From: Streptomyces cinerochromogenes
GTDB taxonomy: Bacteria; Actinomycetota; Actinomycetes; Streptomycetales; Streptomycetaceae
Direction of reading: 5' to 3'
Length of the DNA stretch: 64,000 nucleotides
Assembly: GCF_014648635.1 (NCBI RefSeq)
Contig: NZ_BMRM01000029.1
Span: 16,404 to 80,403, forward strand
In this document: piece after piece, positions 23,960 through 32,840 of the stretch
Position numbering within the stretch: position 1 is the stretch's first letter
Layout: every line of letters begins with the position of its first letter
Notes under the pieces: model-generated
What the model saw: the letters and a program-made list of their open reading frames with translations, nothing else
Told to the model about the DNA's origin: nothing
Databases searched by the model: none
Translations under genes and position numbers: made by a program

Positions 23960-24999
23960 GCGCGGTCACCGACGGGAAGATGCCGGACGAAAGGATTCTG
24001 CAGACCTCTCCGCTGCGGAAGCTGCTGGCCCGCCCCGAACTCGGCTCGGTCGTCGGGGCCCTCGCGGTCTTCGTCTTCTTCGCCCTGGCCGCCGACGGCT
24101 TCCTGCGCGCCTCCAGCCTCAGCACGGTCCTGTACGCCTCCTCGACCATCGGCATCATGGCCGTACCCGTGGCCCTGCTGATGATCGGCGGCGAGTTCGA
24201 CCTCTCGGCGGGCGTCCTCGTGACCTCCTCCGCGCTGGTCTCCTCGATGTTCAGCTACCAGATGACCGCCAACACCTGGGTCGGCGTCGGCGTGTCCCTG
24301 CTGGTCACCCTGGCCGTCGGCGCCTTCAACGGCTTCATGCTCACCCGCACCAAGCTGCCCAGCTTCATCATCACGCTGGGCACCTTCCTGATGCTCACCG
24401 GCATGAACCTCGGCTTCACCAAGCTGATCGACGGCACCGTCTCCACCAAGACCATCGCCGACATGGAGGGCTTCGAGAGCGCCCACGCCGTCTTCGCCTC
24501 GACCATCGGCGTCGGCGGCGTCGACGTCAAGGTCACCATCCTGTGGTGGCTCGGCCTGGTCGCCCTCGCCTCCTGGATCCTGCTGCGCACCCGCACCGGC
24601 AACTGGATCTTCGCCGTCGGCGGCAACGAGGACGCGGCCCGCGCGGTCGGCGTCCCGGTCGCCCGGACCAAGATCGGCCTCTACATGGGCGTCGCGTTCG
24701 GCGCCTGGATCTCCGGCCAGCACCTGCTGTTCTCCTTCGACGCCGTCCAGTCCGGCGAGGGCGTCGGCAACGAGCTGATCTACATCATCGCGGCCGTCAT
24801 CGGCGGCTGTCTGATCACCGGCGGCCACGGCAGCGCGATCGGCTCCGCCGTGGGCGCCCTCCTCTTCGGCATGACCAGCAAGGGCATCGTCTTCGCCGAG
24901 TGGAACCCCGACTGGTTCAAGTTCTTCCTCGGAGCGATGCTGCTCCTCGCGACCCTGCTCAACGCCTGGGTCAAGAAGCGCGCGGAGGCCACCAAGTGA
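23956..24999 (+). CDS. Sugar ABC transporter permease (RbsC type)
   Basis: A 347-residue permease with about ten hydrophobic segments of the BPD_transp_2 (RbsC/XylH) family. Recognisable blocks are VALLMIGGEFDLSAG near residue 75, GTFLMLTGMNLG, and the cytoplasmic GNEDAARAVGVPVARTKI loop that contacts the ATPase. A single permease gene implies a homodimer. The start overlaps the binding-protein stop (ATGA) and its own stop overlaps the ATPase start (GTGA). Confidence 0.9.
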   Translation: MSAVTDGKMPDERILQTSPLRKLLARPELGSVVGALAVFVFFALAADGFLRASSLSTVLYASSTIGIMAVPVALLMIGGEFDLSAGVLVTSSALVSSMFSYQMTANTWVGVGVSLLVTLAVGAFNGFMLTRTKLPSFIITLGTFLMLTGMNLGFTKLIDGTVSTKTIADMEGFESAHAVFASTIGVGGVDVKVTILWWLGLVALASWILLRTRTGNWIFAVGGNEDAARAVGVPVARTKIGLYMGVAFGAWISGQHLLFSFDAVQSGEGVGNELIYIIAAVIGGCLITGGHGSAIGSAVGALLFGMTSKGIVFAEWNPDWFKFFLGAMLLLATLLNAWVKKRAEATK

Positions 25000-25766
25000 C
25001 ACTCGTGGAGCTGACCGACGTCAGCAAGCACTACGGCACCGTCCGCGCCCTGGAAGGGGTCTCGCTGGAGGTCCACGCGGGCCAGATCACCTGCGTCCTC
25101 GGCGACAACGGCGCGGGCAAGTCGACGCTGATCAAGGTGATCGCGGGCCTGCACCGGCACGACGCCGGCACCCTGCGCATCGAGGGCGAGGAGACCACCC
25201 TCTCCTCCCCGCGCGACGCCCTGGACCGGGGCATCGCCACGGTGTACCAGGACCTCGCCGTCGTCCCCCTCATGCCGGTCTGGCGCAACTTCTTCCTCGG
25301 CTCCGAGCCCCGCAAGGGCGCCGGCCCCTTCAAGCGCCTCGACACCGACCTCATGCGCCGCACCACCCGTGAGGCGCTCCTGCGCATGGGTATCGACCTC
25401 CGCGACGTCGACCAGCCCATCGGCACCCTCTCGGGCGGCGAGCGCCAGTGTGTCGCCATCGCGAGGGCGGTCCACTTCGGCGCGAAGGTCCTGGTCCTGG
25501 ACGAGCCGACGGCGGCCCTGGGCGTGAAGCAGTCCGGTGTGGTCCTGAAATATGTGGCGGCGGCACGGGACGAAGGCCTGGGTGTTGTCTTGATCACCCA
25601 CAATCCGCATCACGCCTACCTGGTGGGCGACCGTTTCGTGCTGTTGCGGCGCGGCACCATGGTGGGCCATCACACACGGGACGAGATCACACTGGACGAC
25701 CTGACGAAGCAGATGGCGGGCGGAGCGGACCTGGACGCCCTGGTCCACGAACTCCAGCGGACCTGA
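24996..25766 (+). CDS. Sugar ABC transporter ATPase, single-domain
   Basis: A 256-residue ABC ATPase with Walker A GDNGAGKST, Q-loop VYQDLAVVP, signature LSGGERQ and Walker B VLVLDEPTAALG. It is a single nucleotide-binding domain, unlike the fused two-domain RbsA/XylG usually paired with this permease class, and would act as a homodimer. Its GTG start overlaps the permease stop. The ROK kinase gene follows after 66 bp. Confidence 0.9.
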   Translation: MTLVELTDVSKHYGTVRALEGVSLEVHAGQITCVLGDNGAGKSTLIKVIAGLHRHDAGTLRIEGEETTLSSPRDALDRGIATVYQDLAVVPLMPVWRNFFLGSEPRKGAGPFKRLDTDLMRRTTREALLRMGIDLRDVDQPIGTLSGGERQCVAIARAVHFGAKVLVLDEPTAALGVKQSGVVLKYVAAARDEGLGVVLITHNPHHAYLVGDRFVLLRRGTMVGHHTRDEITLDDLTKQMAGGADLDALVHELQRT

Positions 25767-25832
25767 GACGCGCACCCCCTGGCCCTGCCCTGCGCAGCAC
25801 CCGGCGTGAGCGTGCGGCAGAATCGACCCACG

Positions 25833-26978
25833 ATGAGCACCTACCGCGACCTCACCGCCCCCATCGGCTCCCGCCGAGCCCCGGTCCTGCGCACCGTCGG
25901 CACCCGAGAGCGCCGGTCCCACCTGACCGCGCCCCGGGTGCCCACGGTCGGTATCGACATCGGCGGCACCAAGGTCATGGCGGGCGTCGTGGACGCCGAC
26001 GGCAACATCCTGGAGAAGCTCCGCACGGAGACCCCGGACAAGTCCAAGAGCCCCAAGGTCGTCGAGGACACCATCGTCGAGCTGGTCCTGGACCTGTCCG
26101 ACCGGCACGACGTGCACGCGGTCGGCATCGGCGCCGCCGGCTGGGTCGACGCCGACCGCAACCGCGTCCTGTTCGCCCCCCACCTGTCCTGGCGCAACGA
26201 ACCCCTGCGCGACCGCATCGCCGGCCGCCTCGCCGTGCCGGTCCTGGTCGACAACGACGCCAACACCGCCGCCTGGGCCGAGTGGCGCTTCGGCGCCGGC
26301 CGCGGCGAGGACCACCTGGTCATGATCACCCTCGGCACGGGCATCGGCGGCGCCATCCTGGAGGACGGCCAGGTCAAGCGCGGCAAGTTCGGTGTCGCCG
26401 GAGAGTTCGGCCACATGCAGGTCGTCCCCGGCGGGCACCGCTGCCCGTGCGGCAACCGCGGCTGCTGGGAGCAGTACAGCTCCGGCAACGCCCTCGTCCG
26501 CGAGGCCAGGGAACTGGCCGCGGCCGACTCCCCGGTGGCCTACGGGATCATCGAGCACGTCAAGGGCAACATCCACGAGATCACCGGCCCGATGATCACC
26601 GAGCTGGCCCGCGAGGGCGACGCGATGTGCGTGGAGCTGCTCCAGGACATCGGCCAGTGGCTCGGCGTCGGCATCGCCAACCTCGCCGCCGCCCTCGACC
26701 CCTCCTGCTTCGTCATCGGCGGCGGTGTCTCGGCCGCCGACGACCTGCTCATCGGCCCGGCCCGGGACGCCTTCAAGCGCCACCTCACCGGCCGCGGCTA
26801 CCGCCCCGAGGCCCGCATCACCCGCGCCCAGCTCGGCCCCGAGGCCGGCATGGTGGGCGCCGCCGACCTGGCCCGGCTGGTCGCCCGCCGCTTCCGCCGG
26901 GCCAAGCGGCGCCGGGTGGAGCGGTACGAGCGCTACGAGCGGTACGTCCAGGGCCGCCGCGACCAGGACACCGCATGA
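25833..26978 (+). CDS. ROK-family sugar kinase
   Basis: A 381-residue ROK kinase with an N-terminal extension of about 40 residues. The ATP loop VGIDIGGTKVMAG, the zinc site in CPCGNRGCWEQYSSG and the ExGH motif (GEFGHMQ) are intact, and DNDANTAAWAEW carries the catalytic Asp. This class phosphorylates glucose or related hexoses and N-acetyl sugars; the operon suggests that it acts on the imported sugar. ATG 25833 closely follows a -10-like CAGAAT, so the transcript may be nearly leaderless; GTG 25806 is an alternative. The C-terminus has a repetitive Arg/Tyr tail (RYERYERYV). Confidence 0.87.
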   Translation: MSTYRDLTAPIGSRRAPVLRTVGTRERRSHLTAPRVPTVGIDIGGTKVMAGVVDADGNILEKLRTETPDKSKSPKVVEDTIVELVLDLSDRHDVHAVGIGAAGWVDADRNRVLFAPHLSWRNEPLRDRIAGRLAVPVLVDNDANTAAWAEWRFGAGRGEDHLVMITLGTGIGGAILEDGQVKRGKFGVAGEFGHMQVVPGGHRCPCGNRGCWEQYSSGNALVREARELAAADSPVAYGIIEHVKGNIHEITGPMITELAREGDAMCVELLQDIGQWLGVGIANLAAALDPSCFVIGGGVSAADDLLIGPARDAFKRHLTGRGYRPEARITRAQLGPEAGMVGAADLARLVARRFRRAKRRRVERYERYERYVQGRRDQDTA

Positions 26979-27556
26979 CCTCGTCGCTGCCCCACCAGGG
27001 CGGCCCGCCCGACGAGCCGCAGCGGCCCGTCGAGGACCCCCGGCACAAGGCGAAGCGGCGGGCCCTCACCCTGCTGATCATCGTCCTGCTCATCGGCGTC
27101 CCGGCCGGCTACCTGGTGATCTCCGCGAACCAGAGCCGCGACAGCGGCAAGGACAAGGAGGCCAAGTACTCGGCGACCGGCCTCACCCCGGGCTGGCCGT
27201 CGAAGGTCCAGCGCCGCCTGTACCAGGTGACCGTCCCGCACCCCGCCGACGACATCGCCTCCTACGAGACGAACAACTGGAAGACCAGCCGTCTCTACGT
27301 CCAGTTCCGCACCAACCCCGCCGGCCTGGACAGCTTCCTGGGGGCCATGGGCGTCCGCCGCGACCAGCTGAGGAAGAACGAGATCGCCGTCGGCGAACGC
27401 GACCGGAAGGTCAGCGGCTGGACCTTCGGCGGCCCGGGCCCGTGGTACGGCCTGACCCACGAACAGAGGAACCCGGCACCCACCCAGGACGTGGTCGTCA
27501 ACCTGTCCGACCCCCGGCAGCCGATGGTGTTCGTCGTCTCCCGCACGGTGCCGTAG
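26975..27556 (+). CDS. Membrane-anchored protein of unknown function
   Basis: A 193-residue protein with a polar N-terminus, one membrane helix (about residues 29-50, ALTLLIIVLLIGVPAGYLVI) and an extracytoplasmic domain of about 140 residues. It starts inside the ROK kinase stop (ATGA). The outer domain is a mixed alpha/beta sequence with a conserved-looking SLYVQFRTNPAGLDSFLG-like stretch and GWTFGGPGPWYGLTHEQ. I do not recognise a family. Translational coupling to the kinase suggests coexpression but not a defined role. Confidence 0.7.
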   Translation: MTSSLPHQGGPPDEPQRPVEDPRHKAKRRALTLLIIVLLIGVPAGYLVISANQSRDSGKDKEAKYSATGLTPGWPSKVQRRLYQVTVPHPADDIASYETNNWKTSRLYVQFRTNPAGLDSFLGAMGVRRDQLRKNEIAVGERDRKVSGWTFGGPGPWYGLTHEQRNPAPTQDVVVNLSDPRQPMVFVVSRTVP

Positions 27557-27650
27557 CCGGGCCCCGACCGGCCCCGGAGCCGATTGTCAGACCCCGCCCG
27601 TAGAGTCGGAGACGACTGATCCGGGACACGGGCGGGAGGTGGCAGGACGT

Positions 27651-30506
27651 ATGAGCGGCACGGCTGCGGTGGCCGAGCGCACAGGGGGTTCCCCTCAGAC
27701 GGGTGCCGGGCACCCGGTCCCGGTGCGTCTCGCGTCCGTCTACCTGCCCGCGCCCCTGCCCCGCCAGGGCCGCCTCGCCTTCTGGGACCCCGACGGCGCC
27801 CCGCTGCCCGAGGGTGCCGGTGCGACCGCCGAGGAGCTGACGGTCGTACGACGGCACGGTCCCGGAGTGCGCCGCCGGCAGGTGCCCGCCCTGACCCTGC
27901 CGCTCGCCGAGGCCCTGCCGCTGCTGGTCCGCGCCCGGCGCGACCCGGCCGCCCACCCGGCCACCGCCTGCTGGGGCGCCGCCGCCCTGCACGCGCTGCG
28001 GCTCGTCGCCCGCGGCCGGCTGCTCCCGGGCCTCACCCCGGGCGGCCACGACGCCTGGCGGGCCGGCCCGCTGGAGCCCGAGGACATCGCCCACCTGCGC
28101 GCCGTCGCCGCGGCCCTGCCCGCCGAGGGCCACGCGGTGCCCCTGCCCGGCCCGGGCCCGCTGTGCCTGCCCGAACCGGAGGCCCTGGTCCGCTCCTTCC
28201 TGGACGCGGTCGCCGACACCCTGCCCCGCACGCCCGCGGCCCCCTTCACCGCCGGCCGGCCCTACGCGGCCCGCGAGCCCCAGCACCTGCCCGAGGCCCA
28301 CGCCTGGGCGGCCGAGGTCGCCGCCGGGATGGACGCGGGCGTCCGGATCTCGCTGCGCCTGGACCTGTCCGCGTACGACGTGTTCGACGCCGGCGCACGG
28401 GAGGGAACGCGTGCCGCGGGGGCGGCGATCGTGCAGGTGCACAGCCTCGCCGACCCCACCCTGGTGACCGACGCGGCGGCCCTGTGGACGGGCGGGGCCG
28501 ACGCGGCGTTCGGACCCCGCGCGCGCGTGGACACCGCCCTCGCCGTCCGGCGTGCCGCCCGGGTGTGGCCGCCCCTGGACCGCCTCACCGAACAGGACGT
28601 GCCCGACGTCCTCGCCCTCACCGAGGAGGAGCTGGGCGACCTGCTCGGCGTGGCGGCGGGCCGGCTCGCCGCCGCCGGGGTCGCCGTCCACTGGCCCCGC
28701 GACCTCGCCCGCGACCTGACCGCCACCGCGGTGGTCCGCCCGGCGCCCGGCTCCGCGACCGACGGCACCGGCTTCTTCGAGAGCGAGGACCTGCTCCGGT
28801 TCCGCTGGCAGCTGGCGATCGGCGGCGACCCGCTCAGCGAGGCCGAGATGGACACCCTCGCCGAGGCCCACCGCCCTGTCGTCCGGCTGCGCGACCGCTG
28901 GGTGCTGGTCGACCCCGCCCTGGTCCGCAAGGCCCGCAAGCGCGAACTCGGCCTGCTCGACCCGGTCGACGCGCTGTCCGTCGCCCTCACCGGCGAGGCC
29001 GAGGTGGACGGCGAGACCGTCGACGTCGTCCCCGCCGGCGCGCTGGCCGCCCTCCGCGACCGGCTCACCGCGGGCCTGCACCCCGCCGCCCCGCCCCCCG
29101 GCCTGAACGCCGTCCTCCGCGACTACCAGCTGCGCGGCCTGGCCTGGCTCGACCTCATGACCTCCCTCGGCCTCGGCGGCTGTCTCGCCGACGACATGGG
29201 CCTCGGCAAGACCGTCACCCTCATCGCCCTGCACCTGAAGCGGGCCCGCACCGAGCCGACCCTCGTCGTCTGCCCGGCCAGCCTCCTCGGCAACTGGCAG
29301 CGGGAGATCACCCGCTTCGCCCCCGGCGTCCCCGTCCGCCGCTTCCACGGCCCCGAGCGCACCCTGGAGGACGTGACCGGCGGTTTCGTCCTCACCACGT
29401 ACGGCACCATGCGCTCCACCGCCGCGCAGCTGGCGCGGCAGCCCTGGGGCATGGTCGTCGCCGACGAGGCACAGCACGTGAAGAACCCCTACTCCGCCAC
29501 CGCCAAGGCGCTGCGCACCATCCCGTCCCCCGCGCGCGTGGCGCTGACGGGCACCCCCGTGGAGAACAACCTCTCCGAACTGTGGGCCCTGCTCGACTGG
29601 ACCACCCCCGGCCTCCTCGGCCCGCTGAAGTCCTTCCGCGCCCGCCACGCCCGAGCCGTCGAGAACGGCGAGGACACGGACGCCGTGGAGCGCCTCGCCC
29701 GCCTGGTCCGGCCCTTCCTGCTGCGCCGCAAGAAGTCCGACCCCGGCATCGTGCCCGAGCTGCCGCCCAAGACGGAGACCGACCACCCGGTGCCGCTCAC
29801 CCGGGAGCAGGCCGCGCTGTACGAGGCGGTGGTGCGCGAGTCCATGCTGGCCATCGAGACGGCGCAGGGCATGGCCCGCCGGGGCCTGGTGCTGAAGCTG
29901 CTCGGCGCGCTGAAGCAGATCTGCGACCACCCCGCGCTCTACCTGAAGGAGCAGCCGGACCCCGACCGCCTGGCCGCCCGCTCCGGCAAACTCGCCCTCC
30001 TCGACGAGCTGCTGGACACCCTCCTCGCGGAGGACGGCTCGGCCCTCGTCTTCACCCAGTACGTCGGCATGGCCCGCCTCCTCACCGCCCACCTGTCCGC
30101 CCGCGCGGTCCCCGTCGACCTGCTGCACGGCGGCACGCCGGTGCCCGAGCGCGAGCGCATGGTCGACCGCTTCCAGAGCGGCGAGACCCCGGTCCTGGTG
30201 CTGTCCCTGAAGGCCGCCGGCACCGGCCTCAACCTGACCCGGGCCGGCCATGTCGTCCACTTCGACCGCTGGTGGAACCCTGCCGTCGAGGAACAGGCCA
30301 CGGACCGCGCGTACCGCATCGGGCAGACCCAGCCCGTCCAGGTCCACCGCCTGGTCACCGAGGGCACGGTGGAGGACCGCATCGCCGAGATGCTCGCCTC
30401 CAAGCGCGCCCTGGCCGACGCCGTCCTCGGCTCCGGCGAGGCCGCGCTCACCGAACTCACGGACCGTGAACTCTCCGACCTGGTCTCCCTGCGGAGGACG
30501 CCATGA
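27651..30506 (+). CDS. SNF2-family DEAD/DEAH-box helicase (HepA-like)
   Basis: A 951-residue Swi2/Snf2 ATPase. An N-terminal region of about 480 residues resembles the SNF2-associated domain of bacterial HepA-like proteins. The motor has motif I DDMGLGKT (about residue 518), motif II DEAQ (about 604; DEAQ rather than DEAH), motif III LTGTPVENN and the C-terminal motif VI ATDRAYRIGQTQPVQV (about 880). Such enzymes translocate on double-stranded DNA and remodel protein-DNA or RNA polymerase complexes. ATG 27651 is chosen for its CAGGA Shine-Dalgarno; GTG 27639 is possible. It is coupled to the SWIM-protein gene by ATGA. Confidence 0.88.
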   Translation: MSGTAAVAERTGGSPQTGAGHPVPVRLASVYLPAPLPRQGRLAFWDPDGAPLPEGAGATAEELTVVRRHGPGVRRRQVPALTLPLAEALPLLVRARRDPAAHPATACWGAAALHALRLVARGRLLPGLTPGGHDAWRAGPLEPEDIAHLRAVAAALPAEGHAVPLPGPGPLCLPEPEALVRSFLDAVADTLPRTPAAPFTAGRPYAAREPQHLPEAHAWAAEVAAGMDAGVRISLRLDLSAYDVFDAGAREGTRAAGAAIVQVHSLADPTLVTDAAALWTGGADAAFGPRARVDTALAVRRAARVWPPLDRLTEQDVPDVLALTEEELGDLLGVAAGRLAAAGVAVHWPRDLARDLTATAVVRPAPGSATDGTGFFESEDLLRFRWQLAIGGDPLSEAEMDTLAEAHRPVVRLRDRWVLVDPALVRKARKRELGLLDPVDALSVALTGEAEVDGETVDVVPAGALAALRDRLTAGLHPAAPPPGLNAVLRDYQLRGLAWLDLMTSLGLGGCLADDMGLGKTVTLIALHLKRARTEPTLVVCPASLLGNWQREITRFAPGVPVRRFHGPERTLEDVTGGFVLTTYGTMRSTAAQLARQPWGMVVADEAQHVKNPYSATAKALRTIPSPARVALTGTPVENNLSELWALLDWTTPGLLGPLKSFRARHARAVENGEDTDAVERLARLVRPFLLRRKKSDPGIVPELPPKTETDHPVPLTREQAALYEAVVRESMLAIETAQGMARRGLVLKLLGALKQICDHPALYLKEQPDPDRLAARSGKLALLDELLDTLLAEDGSALVFTQYVGMARLLTAHLSARAVPVDLLHGGTPVPERERMVDRFQSGETPVLVLSLKAAGTGLNLTRAGHVVHFDRWWNPAVEEQATDRAYRIGQTQPVQVHRLVTEGTVEDRIAEMLASKRALADAVLGSGEAALTELTDRELSDLVSLRRTP

Positions 30507-32794
30507 CCGGCCCCGACGACCCCCGCCCCGCGGACGCCGCCCGCCGCGCCCTGCGGGCGGCCCGCCACGGAGCAGGCACCGGCACCGACGGCACGGAGGC
30601 GGAGCCGGGCGATCTGCCGGCGACGGTGCCGTCCGGTGGTGGCGGTGAGTCGGGTGACCTGCCGGCGACGGTGTCGTCCGGTGGTGGCGGTCAGCCGGGC
30701 GATGCGGCGCGTGGGGTGCTGTCCGGTGGCGGCGAGGCCGGGGCGGAGGACCTGACCCGCGAGGTGCCGTCCCGCGAGAGCGCGGCGCGGCCCGGGGGTG
30801 CGGTGCGGCCCGGGGATGCGGCGCGGGCGGCGCTCCGGGCTGCCTTCTCCGCGCGGCGGGGAGACACGTCGGGGGCCGATGACGGGGCGCCGGCGGGCGA
30901 CGTCACCGATCCGGTGGCGGGCGCGGGGCAGGAGGAGCCGGCGCGCGCCGCGGCGGAAGCGGGGCCGGGTGGTTCGGGTGCGGCCGGTTCGGGTGCGGCC
31001 GGTGCCGGTGTTGGCGGTGGGGGTGTTGGCGGTGCCGGTCCTGCCAGTGCCGGTGCCCGTGCTGACGGTGCCCGTGACGGTTCCGGTGCTGTCGGTGCCA
31101 CGGGTGGGCGTCCCGGGGATGCCGCGCGGGAGGCGCTGCGTGCGGCCCGCCGGGAGGCCCTGCGCGCCCGGGCGGCGGAGCCCCGGCGTGAGCGGCGGGC
31201 ACCGGCGCCGACCGGTCCCGCGGCGCCCGCGCCGGAGGGGGAGGCCCGGGCCGCCAGGGCGAAAGCCGCGCAGGAGATGCGGCACTACCTGGCGAACGCC
31301 TTCCGCATGCCCACGTGGACGGACACCCCCGACGAGCCGGAACACCCCGCCCACGGCACCCCCGCGCCCACCGAGCCGACCTCGCCGACGCCCACGCCCA
31401 CGTCCACGCCGACGCAGCCTCCCACGCCGACGTCAGCCCCGTCGTCCCCCGTCCCGGTCCCGCCCCCGGCCCCCGCCCCGGCCGGTCCGGTCGCCCCCGT
31501 CACACCGGCGACCCCCCAAGTGCCCCCCACCATGGCCACCCCCCACCGCGACACCGAGCTCCGGCGTACGTTCCCGGCGTTCGCGGTGCGGGAGAAGGCG
31601 GGGGAGGAGACGCCGTTCGCCGGGACCTGGTGGGGGAACGCCTGGGTGGCGGCGCTGGAGCGGGGGGCCTTGGACGGCAGGCGGCTGGCGCGCGGACGGG
31701 GGTACGCGGAGCGGGGGCACGTGGACGCGATCACCGTCACCCCGGGGCTGGTGCTGGCCTATGTGCGCGGCAGCCGGCCCCGCCCCTACCGGGTGCAGGT
31801 CCGGGTGCGGACCCTGGGGGACGAGGACTGGGAGAGGTTCCTCGACACCGCGGCCGACCGGCCCGGGCACATCGCGGCGCTGCTCGACAAGGAGCTGCCC
31901 CACTCGCTCGCCGACTGCGGCGTGCCCCTTCTGCCCGGGCCCGGCGACCTCACCCCCCGGTGCAGCTGCCCCGACTCCGGCCACCCCTGCAAGCACGCCG
32001 CCGCCCTCTGCTACCAGACCGCCCGCCTGCTCGACGCCGACCCGTTCGTGCTGCTCCTGCTGCGCGGCCGGGGCGAGAAGGAACTGCTCGACGCGCTGTC
32101 CCGGCGCAGCGCCGCCCGCGCCGCGCGGGAAGCACAGCCGCAGACCCTGCCCGGCGTCCGGGCCACCGAGGCCCTCGCCGCGCGCGAACGCCCGCCGCTG
32201 CCCCCGCCGTCGCCGGTGCCCCCGCACCCCGGGCAGCCTCCGGTCTACCCCTCGGCACCCGGCGGCCCGGACCCCTTCGCGCTGGACCAGCTGGCCACCG
32301 ACGCGGCCGCCCGCGCCCACGCCCTGCTCGGCACCGGACGCGACCCGGTCGGCGAGCTGACCCTGTGGCAGGACGCGGTACGGCTCGCCGCGGCTCGCCC
32401 CGGTTCCGGGCTGACCGCGGCCACCCGGGCGCTGTACGCCACGCTCGCCGACGCCGTCGGCCGTACCCCGGTCGACCTGGCGCGTGCCGTCGCCGCGTGG
32501 CGGCAGGGCGGCCCCGCGGGCCTGGCCGTCCTGGAGGAGCCCTGGGATCCGCCCGCCGGGCGTTTCGACCGGGCCCGCCCGCTGCTGCTCGCCGCCGACC
32601 TCCCGGCGTTCCGCCCTTGGCGCAACCGGCTCACCCACCCCCGCGGCCACGTCCAGCTCCGCCTCGGCCGCGACGGCCTCTGGTACGCCTACGAGTCGGA
32701 GCCCGGCCAGGACGACTGGTGGCCCCGCGGCACCCCGGACCCCGACCCGGTGGGCGCGCTGACCGGGCTCGGCGTCCCCGACGACGCCCGGTGA
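30503..32794 (+). CDS. SWIM zinc-finger protein with long repetitive N-terminus
   Basis: A 763-residue protein coupled to the SNF2 helicase. The N-terminal ~340 residues are low complexity, with 15-residue repeats and several versions of PGDAARxALRAA. The C-terminal half holds the SWIM zinc finger (CSCPDSGHPCKHAAAL, about residues 487-502), which is expected to bind DNA or protein next to the helicase. SWIM proteins beside SNF2 helicases are a recurrent bacterial pair. A Pro/Thr-rich linker (about residues 280-345) separates the halves. Confidence 0.82.
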   Translation: MTGPDDPRPADAARRALRAARHGAGTGTDGTEAEPGDLPATVPSGGGGESGDLPATVSSGGGGQPGDAARGVLSGGGEAGAEDLTREVPSRESAARPGGAVRPGDAARAALRAAFSARRGDTSGADDGAPAGDVTDPVAGAGQEEPARAAAEAGPGGSGAAGSGAAGAGVGGGGVGGAGPASAGARADGARDGSGAVGATGGRPGDAAREALRAARREALRARAAEPRRERRAPAPTGPAAPAPEGEARAARAKAAQEMRHYLANAFRMPTWTDTPDEPEHPAHGTPAPTEPTSPTPTPTSTPTQPPTPTSAPSSPVPVPPPAPAPAGPVAPVTPATPQVPPTMATPHRDTELRRTFPAFAVREKAGEETPFAGTWWGNAWVAALERGALDGRRLARGRGYAERGHVDAITVTPGLVLAYVRGSRPRPYRVQVRVRTLGDEDWERFLDTAADRPGHIAALLDKELPHSLADCGVPLLPGPGDLTPRCSCPDSGHPCKHAAALCYQTARLLDADPFVLLLLRGRGEKELLDALSRRSAARAAREAQPQTLPGVRATEALAARERPPLPPPSPVPPHPGQPPVYPSAPGGPDPFALDQLATDAAARAHALLGTGRDPVGELTLWQDAVRLAAARPGSGLTAATRALYATLADAVGRTPVDLARAVAAWRQGGPAGLAVLEEPWDPPAGRFDRARPLLLAADLPAFRPWRNRLTHPRGHVQLRLGRDGLWYAYESEPGQDDWWPRGTPDPDPVGALTGLGVPDDAR
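30608..30742 (+). repeat. Three 45-bp in-frame repeats in the SWIM gene
   Basis: Codon-phased 45-bp units at 30608, 30653 and 30698 encode GDLPATVPSGGGGES, GDLPATVSSGGGGQP and a diverged GDAARGVLSGGGEAG. Length variation between strains is likely here. Confidence 0.75.
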
Positions 32795-32840
32795 ACGACA
32801 CCCGCTGAACGCTGCCCGGAACACCGCTCGCCGGCGGTGG

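Noticed and set aside
27498..30347. 949-codon open frame on the minus strand opposite the SNF2 helicase
   Set aside because: Composition-driven shadow of a high-GC gene; its translation is repetitive Gly/Arg/Val-rich without domains, whereas the + strand has all helicase motifs.
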